Assembly (NCBI GenBank): GCA_031429035.1
Contig: JANOYU010000094.1
Span: 1-21,658, forward strand
Reading direction: 5' to 3'
DNA length: 21,658 nucleotides
From: Methylotenera_A sp031429035
Lineage (GTDB): Bacteria > Pseudomonadota > Gammaproteobacteria > Burkholderiales > Methylophilaceae
Shown: positions 6,196 through 13,744 of the stretch, piece by piece
Numbering within the stretch: position 1 is the first letter of the stretch
Layout: each line of letters begins with the position of its first letter
The notes under the pieces: generated by a model
Database searches by the model: none
What the model was told of the DNA's origin: nothing
What the model saw: the letters and a program-made list of their open reading frames with translations, nothing else
Translations under genes and position numbers: made by a program

Positions 6196-7314
6196 TTAAT
6201 CAATCATCGCATCCACAAACGCTTGCGCGCTAAACGGCCGTAAATCGTCAATCGCTTCGCCAATGCCAATAAAGCGAATCGGTATCGGCCTAGCTTCTGC
6301 AATGGCAGCAATCACGCCGCCTTTTGCTGTGCCATCAAGCTTGCTGAGTACTAAACCCGTCACTCCAAGTGCGTCGTCAAAAGCCTTAACTTGGCTGACT
6401 GCATTTTGGCCAGTATTGGCATCAATCACCAAAAGAATTTCGTGTGGCGCGCCAGGGTAGGCTTTGTTAATCACGCGTTGTACTTTTTTAATTTCGTCCA
6501 TCAAGTTATTTTGTGTGGGCAAGCGGCCAGCGGTATCGGCAATCACAATGTCAATTTTTTTGGCGATGGCGGAATTTACTGCGTCAAAAATCACCGCAGC
6601 TGGGTCGCCGCCCTCAGATGAAATCACTTGCACTTCATTACGCGTACCCCATACTTGCAATTGCTCGCGCGCGGCAGCTCTAAAGGTGTCGCCCGCTGCA
6701 ATTAACACGGTATTACCTTCTGCCTGAAAACGTTTAGCCAGTTTGCCTATGGTAGTGGTTTTGCCTGCGCCATTCACGCCCACCATCATAATCACAAACG
6801 GTACATGGTTTTCGGTGTCTAGCCTAATTTCTAACGGTTGCAAAACGGCCAGCAATTCTTGTTTAAGTGCTTGTTTTAATGCAGAAGTATCTTCTAAACT
6901 CTCGCGTTTAACACGTTTTTTTAAATTCTCTAATAAGCGCTGCGTGGCCGCTACACCAATGTCCGATGTCAGTAAAATAGTTTCTAGTTCATCAAAGGTT
7001 TCGGCATCAATTTTGCCGCCGCCGAATAAACTGTTTAGCTGACCGCCCAATAAATTGCGTGTTTTGCTTAGGCCTTGTTTTAAGCGTTCAGTAAAGCTTG
7101 GTTTAGTTGATTCAATTGCTACATCTTCTGACGATGCTCTGGAAGGCGCATGGATACTGTCTTGCAGAGCATCATTTTCCTCTCGTGCAGTTTCAGAAGA
7201 TATTTCAGTTATAAATTCAGGTGGAGTTTCAGTAGTAACTACGTCTGCAACCATTTCTACAGATGGTACAATTTCTGCTTTGGTTTTTGGCTTTTTCTTA
7301 AAAAAATCAAACAT
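6196..7314 (-). CDS. ftsY: FtsY, signal recognition particle receptor GTPase
   Basis: FtsY docks ribosome-SRP complexes at the inner membrane. This 372-residue protein has a variable acidic N-terminal domain (about 1-75), a helical N domain (about 75-165) and the NG GTPase. The GTPase shows GVNGAGKT (179-186), DTFRAAAREQL (209-219), DTAGR (260-264) and SKLD (324-327), followed by GTAKGG. The end DDLRPFSAQAFVDAM is typical. Residues 48-60 (DALQDSIHAPSRA) are encoded by a complete copy of the 41-bp palindromic repeat, inside the acidic linker where insertion is tolerated. The gene heads an ftsY-ftsE-ftsX operon, 13 bases before ftsE. It is divergent from the M16 peptidase gene. No strong Shine-Dalgarno precedes the ATG. 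Confidence 0.95.
   Translation of the reverse strand: MFDFFKKKPKTKAEIVPSVEMVADVVTTETPPEFITEISSETAREENDALQDSIHAPSRASSEDVAIESTKPSFTERLKQGLSKTRNLLGGQLNSLFGGGKIDAETFDELETILLTSDIGVAATQRLLENLKKRVKRESLEDTSALKQALKQELLAVLQPLEIRLDTENHVPFVIMMVGVNGAGKTTTIGKLAKRFQAEGNTVLIAAGDTFRAAAREQLQVWGTRNEVQVISSEGGDPAAVIFDAVNSAIAKKIDIVIADTAGRLPTQNNLMDEIKKVQRVINKAYPGAPHEILLVIDANTGQNAVSQVKAFDDALGVTGLVLSKLDGTAKGGVIAAIAEARPIPIRFIGIGEAIDDLRPFSAQAFVDAMID
7133..7173 (-). repeat. 41-bp dispersed hairpin repeat, copy 2 (inside ftsY)
   Basis: On the minus strand the ends are GATGCTCTG (7173-7165) and CAGAGCATC (7141-7133), a perfect 9-bp inverted repeat. It extends to 12 of 13 pairs by including CAAG/CTTC. The centre GTATCCATGCGC aligns with the other copies. 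This is the most symmetrical copy. It is translated in frame within FtsY as D48 to A60. Confidence 0.85.
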
Positions 7315-7442
7315 AATTTTGCTTTAAATATTTATTAAGCCATATTTTAGTCGTAAACTGCCACACGCGCACGAACTAAACTAAATTGCCGCCTGTCATT
7401 ACAATGTTCGTGGTAAATCACCGTATTTTAGAAAGATATTTT

Positions 7443-8825
7443 GTGTTTAAAATAAAAATTTTATTATTCAGTTTAAGTCTGTTGCCAACATTGGCAGTGG
7501 CCGAGATTCAAGAATTTAAACTGGCCAATGGCATGAAAGTGATTGTGCAAGAAGACCGCCGCGCGCCTGTAGTCGTCTCGCAAGTATGGTATCGCGCGGG
7601 TGCTTTAGATGAAGTAAACGGTAAAACTGGCGTGGCGCATGTACTAGAACATATGATGTTTAAAGGCACAAAACGCGTGCCTGCAGGCCAGTTTTCGCGC
7701 ATGATAGCTGCCGCTGGCGGCAAAGAAAATGCTTTTACTGGCCAAGATTACACTTGTTATTTTCAGCAGCTAGAAAAAAGCCATTTGCCGTTATCAATGA
7801 AGCTAGAAGCCGACCGCATGGCCAATTTAATTATTACCGATGCCGAGTTTGCCAAAGAAATTAAAGTGGTAATGGAAGAGCGCCGCTGGCGCACTGAGGA
7901 TAAGCCGCAAAGTCGTGTAAACGAGCAATTTCAATCAACCGCCTTTAAAGCGCACCCCTACGCAAGGCCGGTAGTAGGCTGGATGAATGATTTAGAAAAC
8001 ATGACCGCTGCCGATGCGCGCGAATGGTACAACAATTGGTATGCGCCTAATAATGCGACGCTAGTGGTGGTGGGCGATGTAAAAGCTGCTGATGTAGTGA
8101 AGTTAGCTAAGCTGCATTTTGGCAAATTAAAAGCCAAAAAACTGCCAGCGCGCAAACCGCAAGTAGAGCCGCCGCAAATGGGCGAGCGTCGCTTAGTGGT
8201 AAAAGCGCCTGGCAAGTTGCCTTATTTGGCCATGGGTTTTCATACGCCAACTTTAGTCGGCGCTGAATTAGCAGGCAAGCCAACTACGCCAGAGCAAGCC
8301 TGGGAGCCTTATGCGCTGGACGTGTTGGCAGGGGTGTTAAGCGGTAATGATTCGGCCAGATTAAATCAAAAGCTAGTGCGCGAGACTTCGGTAGCGATTG
8401 ATGTGGGTGCGGGTTACGACAGTACTTCTAGGGGGCGTGAAGCTTTGTTTGAGCTAGTTGGTACACCTGCCGAAGGCAAAACTGTGCAAAATATTGAGGC
8501 GGCGTTAATTGCACAAATAGAGCTAATTAAAACTGGCGGCGTAACCCAGCAAGAGCTAGACCGCGTAAAAGCGGCGGTGATTGCGGCCGATGTTTACCAG
8601 CGCGACAGCATGTTTTACCAAGCCATGCAAATTGGCCAGCTAGAAACCATGAATTACAGCTGGCGCTTGCTGAAAGACTATCCTGATAAATTAAAAGCAG
8701 TGACTAGCGAGCAAATTCAAGCGGTGGCCAAGAAATATTTGATTAAAGATAATATGACGGTGGCGGTTTTAGATCCGCAACCAATTGACCCTAACGCTAA
8801 ACCAGCCAAGCCTTACGTTCGGTAA
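7443..8825 (+). CDS. M16 family zinc metallopeptidase (catalytic member)
   Basis: A periplasmic or secreted M16 peptidase of 460 residues from the GTG start. MFKIKILLFSLSLLPTLAVA is a good signal peptide, with cleavage expected before EIQEF. The inverted zinc motif HVLEH (66-70) is intact, and the downstream glutamate ligand falls in VVMEERRWR (around 145). The C-terminal M16 domain includes LNQKLVRE and is followed by a region typical of the substrate-chamber half. Alternative starts in frame are ATG at 7404 and TTG at 7386; these add a non-hydrophobic leader, so I preferred 7443, which has AGAAAG upstream. The next gene encodes an M16 homologue lacking the zinc motif. Such active/inactive pairs are common and are thought to form heterodimers that degrade peptides. 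Natural substrates are unknown. Confidence 0.9.
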   Translation: MFKIKILLFSLSLLPTLAVAEIQEFKLANGMKVIVQEDRRAPVVVSQVWYRAGALDEVNGKTGVAHVLEHMMFKGTKRVPAGQFSRMIAAAGGKENAFTGQDYTCYFQQLEKSHLPLSMKLEADRMANLIITDAEFAKEIKVVMEERRWRTEDKPQSRVNEQFQSTAFKAHPYARPVVGWMNDLENMTAADAREWYNNWYAPNNATLVVVGDVKAADVVKLAKLHFGKLKAKKLPARKPQVEPPQMGERRLVVKAPGKLPYLAMGFHTPTLVGAELAGKPTTPEQAWEPYALDVLAGVLSGNDSARLNQKLVRETSVAIDVGAGYDSTSRGREALFELVGTPAEGKTVQNIEAALIAQIELIKTGGVTQQELDRVKAAVIAADVYQRDSMFYQAMQIGQLETMNYSWRLLKDYPDKLKAVTSEQIQAVAKKYLIKDNMTVAVLDPQPIDPNAKPAKPYVR

Positions 8826-8829
8826 CTTT

Positions 8830-8931
8830 AAAATGCAAATCTTGTCGTCATGCGTTGTTGCGCAACAGCTCGTGTACACAAACGTACACGTCGCAATTAC
8901 GCGCCTAACCTGACTTAAAGCTTTGCATTTT
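8830..8931. repeat. 102-bp palindromic intergenic element with nested hairpins
   Basis: The ends AAAATGCAAA (8830-8839) and TTTGCATTTT (8922-8931) are a perfect inverted repeat. Inside are TGTTGCGCAACA (a perfect 12-bp palindrome, 8855-8866) and CGTGTAC-N6-GTACACG (8871-8890). Similar GCGTTGTTGCGC and GTGTAC...GTACAC modules occur between genes in various proteobacteria, so this is probably a dispersed non-coding repeat. It follows the first M16 stop by four bases and ends in a T run, so it may act as that gene's terminator. Confidence 0.7.
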
Positions 8932-8937
8932 TATAAT
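8910..8937 (+). promoter_or_regulatory. Probable sigma70 promoter for the second M16 gene
   Basis: CTGACT (8910-8915), 16 bases, then a perfect TATAAT (8932-8937). It overlaps the right end of the palindromic element and predicts a leader of about 65 bases. Confidence 0.55.
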
Positions 8938-8973
8938 AGTAGTTTAGTTAAGAAACAGCTTTTTAGCACCGTC

Positions 8974-8993
8974 ATTCCCGCGAAGGCGGGAAT
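8974..8993. repeat. ATTCCC-N8-GGGAAT hairpin repeat
   Basis: ATTCCCGCGAAGGCGGGAAT, preceded by GTC and followed by CC, matches the very widespread proteobacterial palindromic repeat. It has the same form as the neisserial dRS3 unit. It lies in the predicted leader of the second M16 gene, seven bases before the AAGG Shine-Dalgarno (9001-9004), where a hairpin could influence translation. Confidence 0.8.
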
Positions 8994-9010
8994 CCATTTT
9001 AAGGTTTAGA

Positions 9011-10309
9011 ATGAAAACAATTCAATTTTTAATCGTTTTAGCAAGCAGCTTAATTGCTTTAAGCGCCAACGCCGCCGTTAAAATCCAGCATTGGCAAACC
9101 AGCACAGGCGCGCAGGTGTACTTTGTCGAGAATCACGATTTACCCATTATCGATTTGGCGGTGAACTTTCCTGCAGGTAGCGCGCGCGATACCAAAGCTA
9201 CATCAGGCGTGGCGGGTGTCACGCGCTACATGATGACGCTGGGTGCAGACGGCATGAACGAAGAGGCCATTACCAACGCATTTGCCGATATTGGCGCCAA
9301 TATGGGCGGCGAGTTAGATGTAGATCGCGCAGCGTTTAAATTACGTACGCTCACATCAGAAAGCGCAAAAGCTTTAATAACCTTTAATAAAATTTTGCAT
9401 AAGCCTGATTTCCCCGAAGCGATTTTAACGCGTGAAAAAACGCGCATTGTGGCTGGGTTAAAAGAAGCCGCCACCCAACCTGAGAGCATAGGCAGCAAAG
9501 CCTTTATGCAAGCGTTGTACCCTAATCACCCATACGGCATGGATGAAAGTGGCGAGATTGACACCATTACCGCCATGAAACGTGACGATTTAATTGCGTT
9601 TTATAACACCAATTACACTGCCAAAAGTGCAGTCATCGCGCTGATGGGCGACATGACAGAAGCGCAAGCCAAAACCATTGCAGAAGACGCTGCCAAAGGT
9701 TTGCCGCAAGGCGCAGCGCTGCCAAAAATTGCCGAGGTGACTTATCCGCAAAGTGCTAATACGCAGCGTATTGCGCACCCTGCGAGCCAAGCGCATATTT
9801 TATTAGGTTACCCTGGTATTAAGCGTGGCGACCCAGATTATTTTGCACTGTATTTAGGTAATTATGTGTTGGGTGGTGGCGGATTTGTATCGCGCTTGAC
9901 CGAAGAAGTGCGTGAAAAACGTGGCTTGGTTTACTCGGTTTATAGCTACTTTATGCCAATGGCCGAAATTGGGCCATTTCAAATTGGCTTACAAACCAAA
10001 AAAGACCAAGCCGATGAAGCAGCCAAAGTGGTCAACGCCACCGTGGCCAAATTTATTGCGGGTGGCGTGACTGAGAAAGAGCTGAAAGCAGCGAAAGATA
10101 ACATAATTGGCGGTTTCCCCATGCGCATTGATAGCAACGCGAAAATTTTAGATTACTTAAGTTTAATTGGCTTTCATAATTTGCCGCTAACTTACTTGGA
10201 AGACTTTAATAAAAGCGTTGCAAAAGTGACAACTGGCCAAATTAAAGATGCGTTTAAACGTCGCGTTAAACCTGAGCATTTTGTCAGCGTGACAGTCGGC
10301 GCAGAATAG
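9011..10309 (+). CDS. M16 peptidase-like protein, non-catalytic partner
   Basis: A 432-residue exported M16-family protein with signal peptide MKTIQFLIVLASSLIALSANA. The position of the zinc motif reads VAGVTRYM, so neither histidine nor glutamate ligand is present and the protein cannot be a standard M16 peptidase. The C-terminal half keeps the family's substrate-binding motif (GGGGFVSRLTEEVREKRGLVYSVYS, about 290-315). This fits a regulatory or substrate-holding partner for the active M16 protein encoded upstream, as in other bacterial two-gene M16 loci. It has its own AAGG Shine-Dalgarno six bases before ATG and a probable promoter, so it can be made apart from the first gene. Confidence 0.9.
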   Translation: MKTIQFLIVLASSLIALSANAAVKIQHWQTSTGAQVYFVENHDLPIIDLAVNFPAGSARDTKATSGVAGVTRYMMTLGADGMNEEAITNAFADIGANMGGELDVDRAAFKLRTLTSESAKALITFNKILHKPDFPEAILTREKTRIVAGLKEAATQPESIGSKAFMQALYPNHPYGMDESGEIDTITAMKRDDLIAFYNTNYTAKSAVIALMGDMTEAQAKTIAEDAAKGLPQGAALPKIAEVTYPQSANTQRIAHPASQAHILLGYPGIKRGDPDYFALYLGNYVLGGGGFVSRLTEEVREKRGLVYSVYSYFMPMAEIGPFQIGLQTKKDQADEAAKVVNATVAKFIAGGVTEKELKAAKDNIIGGFPMRIDSNAKILDYLSLIGFHNLPLTYLEDFNKSVAKVTTGQIKDAFKRRVKPEHFVSVTVGAE

Positions 10310-10362
10310 AAACGCCGACAGTAAGTCAGCCGCACAATAAACAAATACTACTAGTTCAGGTT

Positions 10363-10395
10363 AAAATAAAGCTTTAATGTTTAAAGCTTTATTTT
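10363..10395. repeat. Perfect 15-bp inverted repeat overlapping the rsmD start
   Basis: AAAATAAAGCTTTAA (10363-10377), loop TGT, then TTAAAGCTTTATTTT (10381-10395). The two arms are exactly complementary. The right arm contains the first two bases of the proposed rsmD TTG start (10394-10396). As RNA it would fold into a hairpin with its base at the start codon. It could be a terminator-like structure for the M16 gene, a translation control element, or an operator. Confidence 0.85.
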
Positions 10396-10972
10396 GCCAA
10401 AATCGTTTCCATCTAAATCAGCCAAAACCAACCAAGTCCGCATCAATGCTGGGGTTTGGCGCAGTCGTATGCTTAAATTCCCCGATGTAGAAGGCCTGCG
10501 CCCCACGCCAGAGCGCGTGCGTATTACCGTGTTTAATTGGCTGGGGCAAGATTTAACGGGCAAAACCTGCCTAGATTTATTTGCCGGCACGGGTGCTTTT
10601 GGGTTTGAGGCGCTATCACGCAACGCCAAAAACGTGACGATGATAGAACACTCAAATGCAGCGTATAAAGCGCTTTTACAAAATCAAACAATGCTAAAAG
10701 TTGAAAACTGCCAAATTATGAATCAAGATGCACTATTGTTTTTAGCTAACAACACGCAAAAGTTCGACGTGATTTTTTGCGATCCGCCTTACAACAAAGG
10801 CTGGTTAAATAAGTTATTACCATTTTTAAATCAGCACCTTACTGAAAATGGCGCGCTGTATGTAGAGGCCGAGTTTGCCATTAAATCTGACGCAACTTGG
10901 CATGTAAAAAAACAAGATAAAGCGGGCAATGTGTATTATCATTTAATTGAATTAAATAACGAGAAATTCTAA
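10394..10972 (+). CDS. rsmD: RsmD, 16S rRNA (guanine966-N2)-methyltransferase
   Basis: RsmD methylates G966 of 16S rRNA late in small-subunit assembly. The 192-residue protein has the family start VRINAGVWRSRMLKFPDVEGLRPTPERVRITVFNWL (15-50). SAM motif I is DLFAGTGAFG (61-70), and the catalytic DPPY is at 130-133, characteristic of N2-guanine methyltransferases. The TTG at 10394 is the only usable start: an in-frame stop lies at 10382 and the next in-frame ATG (codon 26) would remove conserved residues. No Shine-Dalgarno is evident, and the start sits at the foot of a perfect inverted repeat. The stop overlaps the coaD start by one base (TAATG). The order rsmD-coaD-ferredoxin is common in betaproteobacteria. 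Confidence 0.93.
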   Translation: MPKSFPSKSAKTNQVRINAGVWRSRMLKFPDVEGLRPTPERVRITVFNWLGQDLTGKTCLDLFAGTGAFGFEALSRNAKNVTMIEHSNAAYKALLQNQTMLKVENCQIMNQDALLFLANNTQKFDVIFCDPPYNKGWLNKLLPFLNQHLTENGALYVEAEFAIKSDATWHVKKQDKAGNVYYHLIELNNEKF

Positions 10973-11460
10973 TGTCCAAAAACCGCATTGCAGTTTACCC
11001 TGGCACCTTCGACCCCATCACTTTGGGTCATGAAGATATTGTGCATCGTGCTGCCGCATTATTTGATGAAGTGATTGTGGCGGTGGCGGGCAGCACTAAT
11101 AAACGTACGCTATTTAGCTTTGAAGAGCGCGTATCGTTGGCACAAAATGTATTTAAGCATGCTAGCAACATTAAAGTGATGGGTTTTAGCGGATTGCTGA
11201 TGGAATTTGTGCAAGCGCAAAATGCGCAAATGGTCATTCGCGGTTTACGTGCAGCCAGCGATTTTGAATATGAATTTCAACTGGCAGGCATGAACCGCAA
11301 ACTATTCCCCAAGCTAGAAACCATTTTTTTAACGCCGTCTGAGCAAACTATGTTTGTCTCATCTACGCTAGTGCGCGAAGTTGCAACTTTGGCTGGCGAC
11401 GTACATCAGTTTGTATCGCCCACGGTGAATGCGGCGATTAAACAAAAACTAGCTAAATAA
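10972..11460 (+). CDS. coaD: CoaD, phosphopantetheine adenylyltransferase
   Basis: CoaD converts 4'-phosphopantetheine and ATP to dephospho-CoA, the penultimate step of coenzyme A synthesis, in the cytosol. The 162-residue protein is standard length. The nucleotidyltransferase motif GTFDPITLGH (11-20, T/HxGH type) supplies the catalytic histidine at 20. RGLRAASDFEYEFQLAGMNR (about 92-111) and VSSTLVRE (about 129-136) are the family's substrate and ATP-binding motifs. It begins on the last base of the rsmD stop, so translation is coupled. A ferredoxin gene follows 11 bases later. Confidence 0.97.
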   Translation: MSKNRIAVYPGTFDPITLGHEDIVHRAAALFDEVIVAVAGSTNKRTLFSFEERVSLAQNVFKHASNIKVMGFSGLLMEFVQAQNAQMVIRGLRAASDFEYEFQLAGMNRKLFPKLETIFLTPSEQTMFVSSTLVREVATLAGDVHQFVSPTVNAAIKQKLAK

Positions 11461-11471
11461 AAAATAGATTT

Positions 11472-11723
11472 ATGGCTTTATTGATTACAGATGAGTGTAT
11501 AAATTGCGACGTATGTGAGCCAGAATGCCCCAATGGCGCTATTTATCAAGGCCAAGACATTTACGAAATCCATTCACACCTTTGTACAGAATGCGTTGGC
11601 CATTTTGACAAGCCGCAGTGCGTGGAAGTTTGCCCAGTAGATTGCATTCCGCTAAACCCTGATGTAGTGGAAACGCAAGAACAGTTAATGCAAAAATATT
11701 ATCAAATTCAAAGCGTTAAATAA
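11472..11723 (+). CDS. YfhL-type 2[4Fe-4S] ferredoxin
   Basis: An 83-residue cytosolic electron carrier. Cluster I ligands are C9, C12, C15 with C19 (CINCDVCEPEC). Cluster II ligands are C38, C41, C50 and C54, with an eight-residue insert between C41 and C50 and an extra cysteine at C58. This spacing is that of the YfhL/Allochromatium-type ferredoxins, whose two clusters have unusually different and very low potentials. It is the last gene of the rsmD-coaD-fdx set. The redox partner is not shown by the context. It ends 16 bases before the convergent glycosyltransferase gene, and I see no clear terminator between them. Confidence 0.9.
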   Translation: MALLITDECINCDVCEPECPNGAIYQGQDIYEIHSHLCTECVGHFDKPQCVEVCPVDCIPLNPDVVETQEQLMQKYYQIQSVK

Positions 11724-11739
11724 GTACATTATTTAGCAG

Positions 11740-13287
11740 CTATTTTTTGCACACTTGATTTTGGTATATCTGCCATTGGCCATCGCGGGCGATTAGTTTA
11801 GGTTGGCATGGCGCATTTTTAAACCAACTTTGTGGAATTTCTCCGTCAGCAGCCGTTCTCACAAAAAAGTATGTATACAAGCCACCTTGGTGTTTCAACC
11901 ACTCAAAAGTATTTGCGTCAGCATGCTCGTAGCCTAAATGTACATGCCCAGGTTTAAAGCGCACGGGCATGGGGGCGTAAATGGCAAAATTATCGTAGAC
12001 CACCCCGTTTTTTTCTGCCTGATACCAAAGCGGGTAGTGCGTATAGGCAATACTGTTATTATCGGCTTTGCTAACTGGGTCTATTATCAGCGCAAGCGCT
12101 TTTTGGCCAGGTTTAAGCTGCGTTATCAACTGCTCAAACCCGGCCGCTTCTTTTTTAAAGTTAAATGCGCGCACTGTGTTAAGAGCAAGCGTGCTCCAGC
12201 AGGCAGCTATTAGTAAAACCAAAGTGATATTGGGTATTAAAGTGCTATTTGCGTGCTTAGTTTGCAAAGTAAATAGCAGCGCATAGCTTGGAATAATGAA
12301 GATAGAAAAGCGTTGGTAAACAAAGTAAGTACCAAAAATATAGCCTGGCACTAACGCGAATAAGATTGCGATGGCGATAAAAAATAGATTGGCAGGCAGG
12401 TTGCGAACTTGAATGCGTAAACCAAACAGCCAAGGCGCAGCTAGTAAAATGACCATGACAGGAATATGCACAAGTGGATAAATGGATATTTTTGACCCAG
12501 CCAGCGTGTAAAAAAACGCTTGTGGAATTCTAATTAGCTCTAAATTTTTTAACCCACTTTGGCTAGCCTCAATCGAATATTCAGCCAACCCCAAAGCTTT
12601 GTTGGTGTGCGCATTTGCCATAAAAATAAGGCCAAAAGCCAATGTTAAAATAACATATGGCAATACTTTTAAAGCAAGTGATTTCATTTTTAGGCTGGTG
12701 ATGCCTGCATAGTTTTTTATTAGTAAAAACGCGGCGCCCACACTTAGTGCAAATAAAAACATTAAGCCGTGTGACATAAGCAGTAAAAGCCCAATGGCGG
12801 TGAGCTTAATGGCGATTGATTTTGTTGTATTTTCTGCGTATTGATCGGCAACTAAAATAAACCATAAACCAATGGGCGCAGATAGCACAAAGCTTAAAAA
12901 GCCATATTGATAGGCAAAGCCAAAAAAAGGCAGTACAAATAGCCAATCTAATCGCGGGCTTACTTTAAAGTGTTTGCGTAACTGAATGCATGTGCATACA
13001 AATGCCAAATAACCTATAGATAACAATAGTTTAAAAGCGCTGGCAATCGACATTGCTTGAGAAAGTGCAGTTGCAACTGCGTAGGTCGATAAATAAGGCG
13101 TTAGTAAGTTGATGTTAAATAGTTCGCCCCATGTAGATTGCCCAAACAGCAAATCATTCAGTAAAGCGATTTGGCCTGCGTGCTGGGGTAGGTCAGTTAA
13201 TGGTGTATGCGGCGCAATCCAAAAGATAGCTACTCCCCACGCCAGCGTGAGCCAGTATAAATATGCGAGTGGAGTTTTGTTGAGCAT
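11740..13287 (-). CDS. Polytopic membrane protein, probable GT-C glycosyltransferase of a Gtr cassette
   Basis: A 515-residue protein with about 10 to 11 hydrophobic segments, then a soluble C-terminal domain of about 120 residues (from about 390). An early extracytoplasmic loop contains TDLPQHAGQIALL, whose Asp and His resemble the acidic loop of lipid-linked-sugar (GT-C) glycosyltransferases. No named family was recognised from sequence alone. It is the last gene of a set with a GtrA-like flippase and a GtrB-like prenyl-phosphate glycosyltransferase. In that arrangement the third gene normally encodes the specific transferase that moves the sugar from undecaprenyl phosphate to a surface glycan. 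That role is inferred from neighbours. A gap of only 10 bases separates it from gtrA, and no strong Shine-Dalgarno is visible. Confidence 0.7.
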   Translation of the reverse strand: MLNKTPLAYLYWLTLAWGVAIFWIAPHTPLTDLPQHAGQIALLNDLLFGQSTWGELFNINLLTPYLSTYAVATALSQAMSIASAFKLLLSIGYLAFVCTCIQLRKHFKVSPRLDWLFVLPFFGFAYQYGFLSFVLSAPIGLWFILVADQYAENTTKSIAIKLTAIGLLLLMSHGLMFLFALSVGAAFLLIKNYAGITSLKMKSLALKVLPYVILTLAFGLIFMANAHTNKALGLAEYSIEASQSGLKNLELIRIPQAFFYTLAGSKISIYPLVHIPVMVILLAAPWLFGLRIQVRNLPANLFFIAIAILFALVPGYIFGTYFVYQRFSIFIIPSYALLFTLQTKHANSTLIPNITLVLLIAACWSTLALNTVRAFNFKKEAAGFEQLITQLKPGQKALALIIDPVSKADNNSIAYTHYPLWYQAEKNGVVYDNFAIYAPMPVRFKPGHVHLGYEHADANTFEWLKHQGGLYTYFFVRTAADGEIPQSWFKNAPCQPKLIARDGQWQIYQNQVCKK

Positions 13288-13297
13288 GATTTAAGTT

Positions 13298-13699
13298 TTA
13301 CAATTGATTGCGCGATGGCGTAAAAACATAGTAGCGCGAGCCAATATAAAATAAAACAGTATAAATTGGCATGCCTGCAAGGTGCGCAAAATAAGCGTTT
13401 AAGCCCAATTTAATCAACCCCAATACAATCGCGATATTAAACAGATAGGCAATTGCAAACACCAATAAAAACTTAGGCGCTGTCGATAACGTGTCGGCAG
13501 AATGCTTGAACGTCCAGCGCTTGTTAAGTACAAAACTGCAGCTTAGCCCAATCACATAGCCAATAATGTTAGCCAACACGTCTTGCGTATTAAAGAAAAA
13601 TTTTAAGCCAAATATCACGGCAATACACAGCAGAGTATTGACTACGCCAACGCTTAAAAATTTAATTAAAGAGTGTTTTAACAGTGATTTTAAAAACAT
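13298..13699 (-). CDS. GtrA family membrane protein (probable lipid-linked sugar flippase)
   Basis: A 133-residue protein with four predicted membrane segments (about 11-32, 36-56, 74-97 and 101-122), the layout of the GtrA family. The start IKFLSVGVVNTLLCIAVIFGLKF and the motif IIGYVIGLSCSFVLNKRWTF are characteristic; the N-K-x-W-T-F turn is the best landmark. GtrA proteins are thought to flip undecaprenyl-phosphate-linked sugars to the periplasmic face. It lies between the GtrB-like gene (45 bases) and the membrane glycosyltransferase gene (10 bases), supporting one operon. Confidence 0.88.
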   Translation of the reverse strand: MFLKSLLKHSLIKFLSVGVVNTLLCIAVIFGLKFFFNTQDVLANIIGYVIGLSCSFVLNKRWTFKHSADTLSTAPKFLLVFAIAYLFNIAIVLGLIKLGLNAYFAHLAGMPIYTVLFYIGSRYYVFTPSRNQL

Positions 13700-13744
13700 A
13701 TAACTTAATTGAGGCGGCCAGTTATTATTTTAATGAGGCAATTT

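Noticed and set aside
10378..10500. ATG at 10378 as an rsmD start
   Set aside because: It is out of frame with the RsmD sequence and lies in the loop of the inverted repeat.
11724..11739. Terminator between the ferredoxin gene and the convergent glycosyltransferase
   Set aside because: Only 16 bases, with no inverted repeat.
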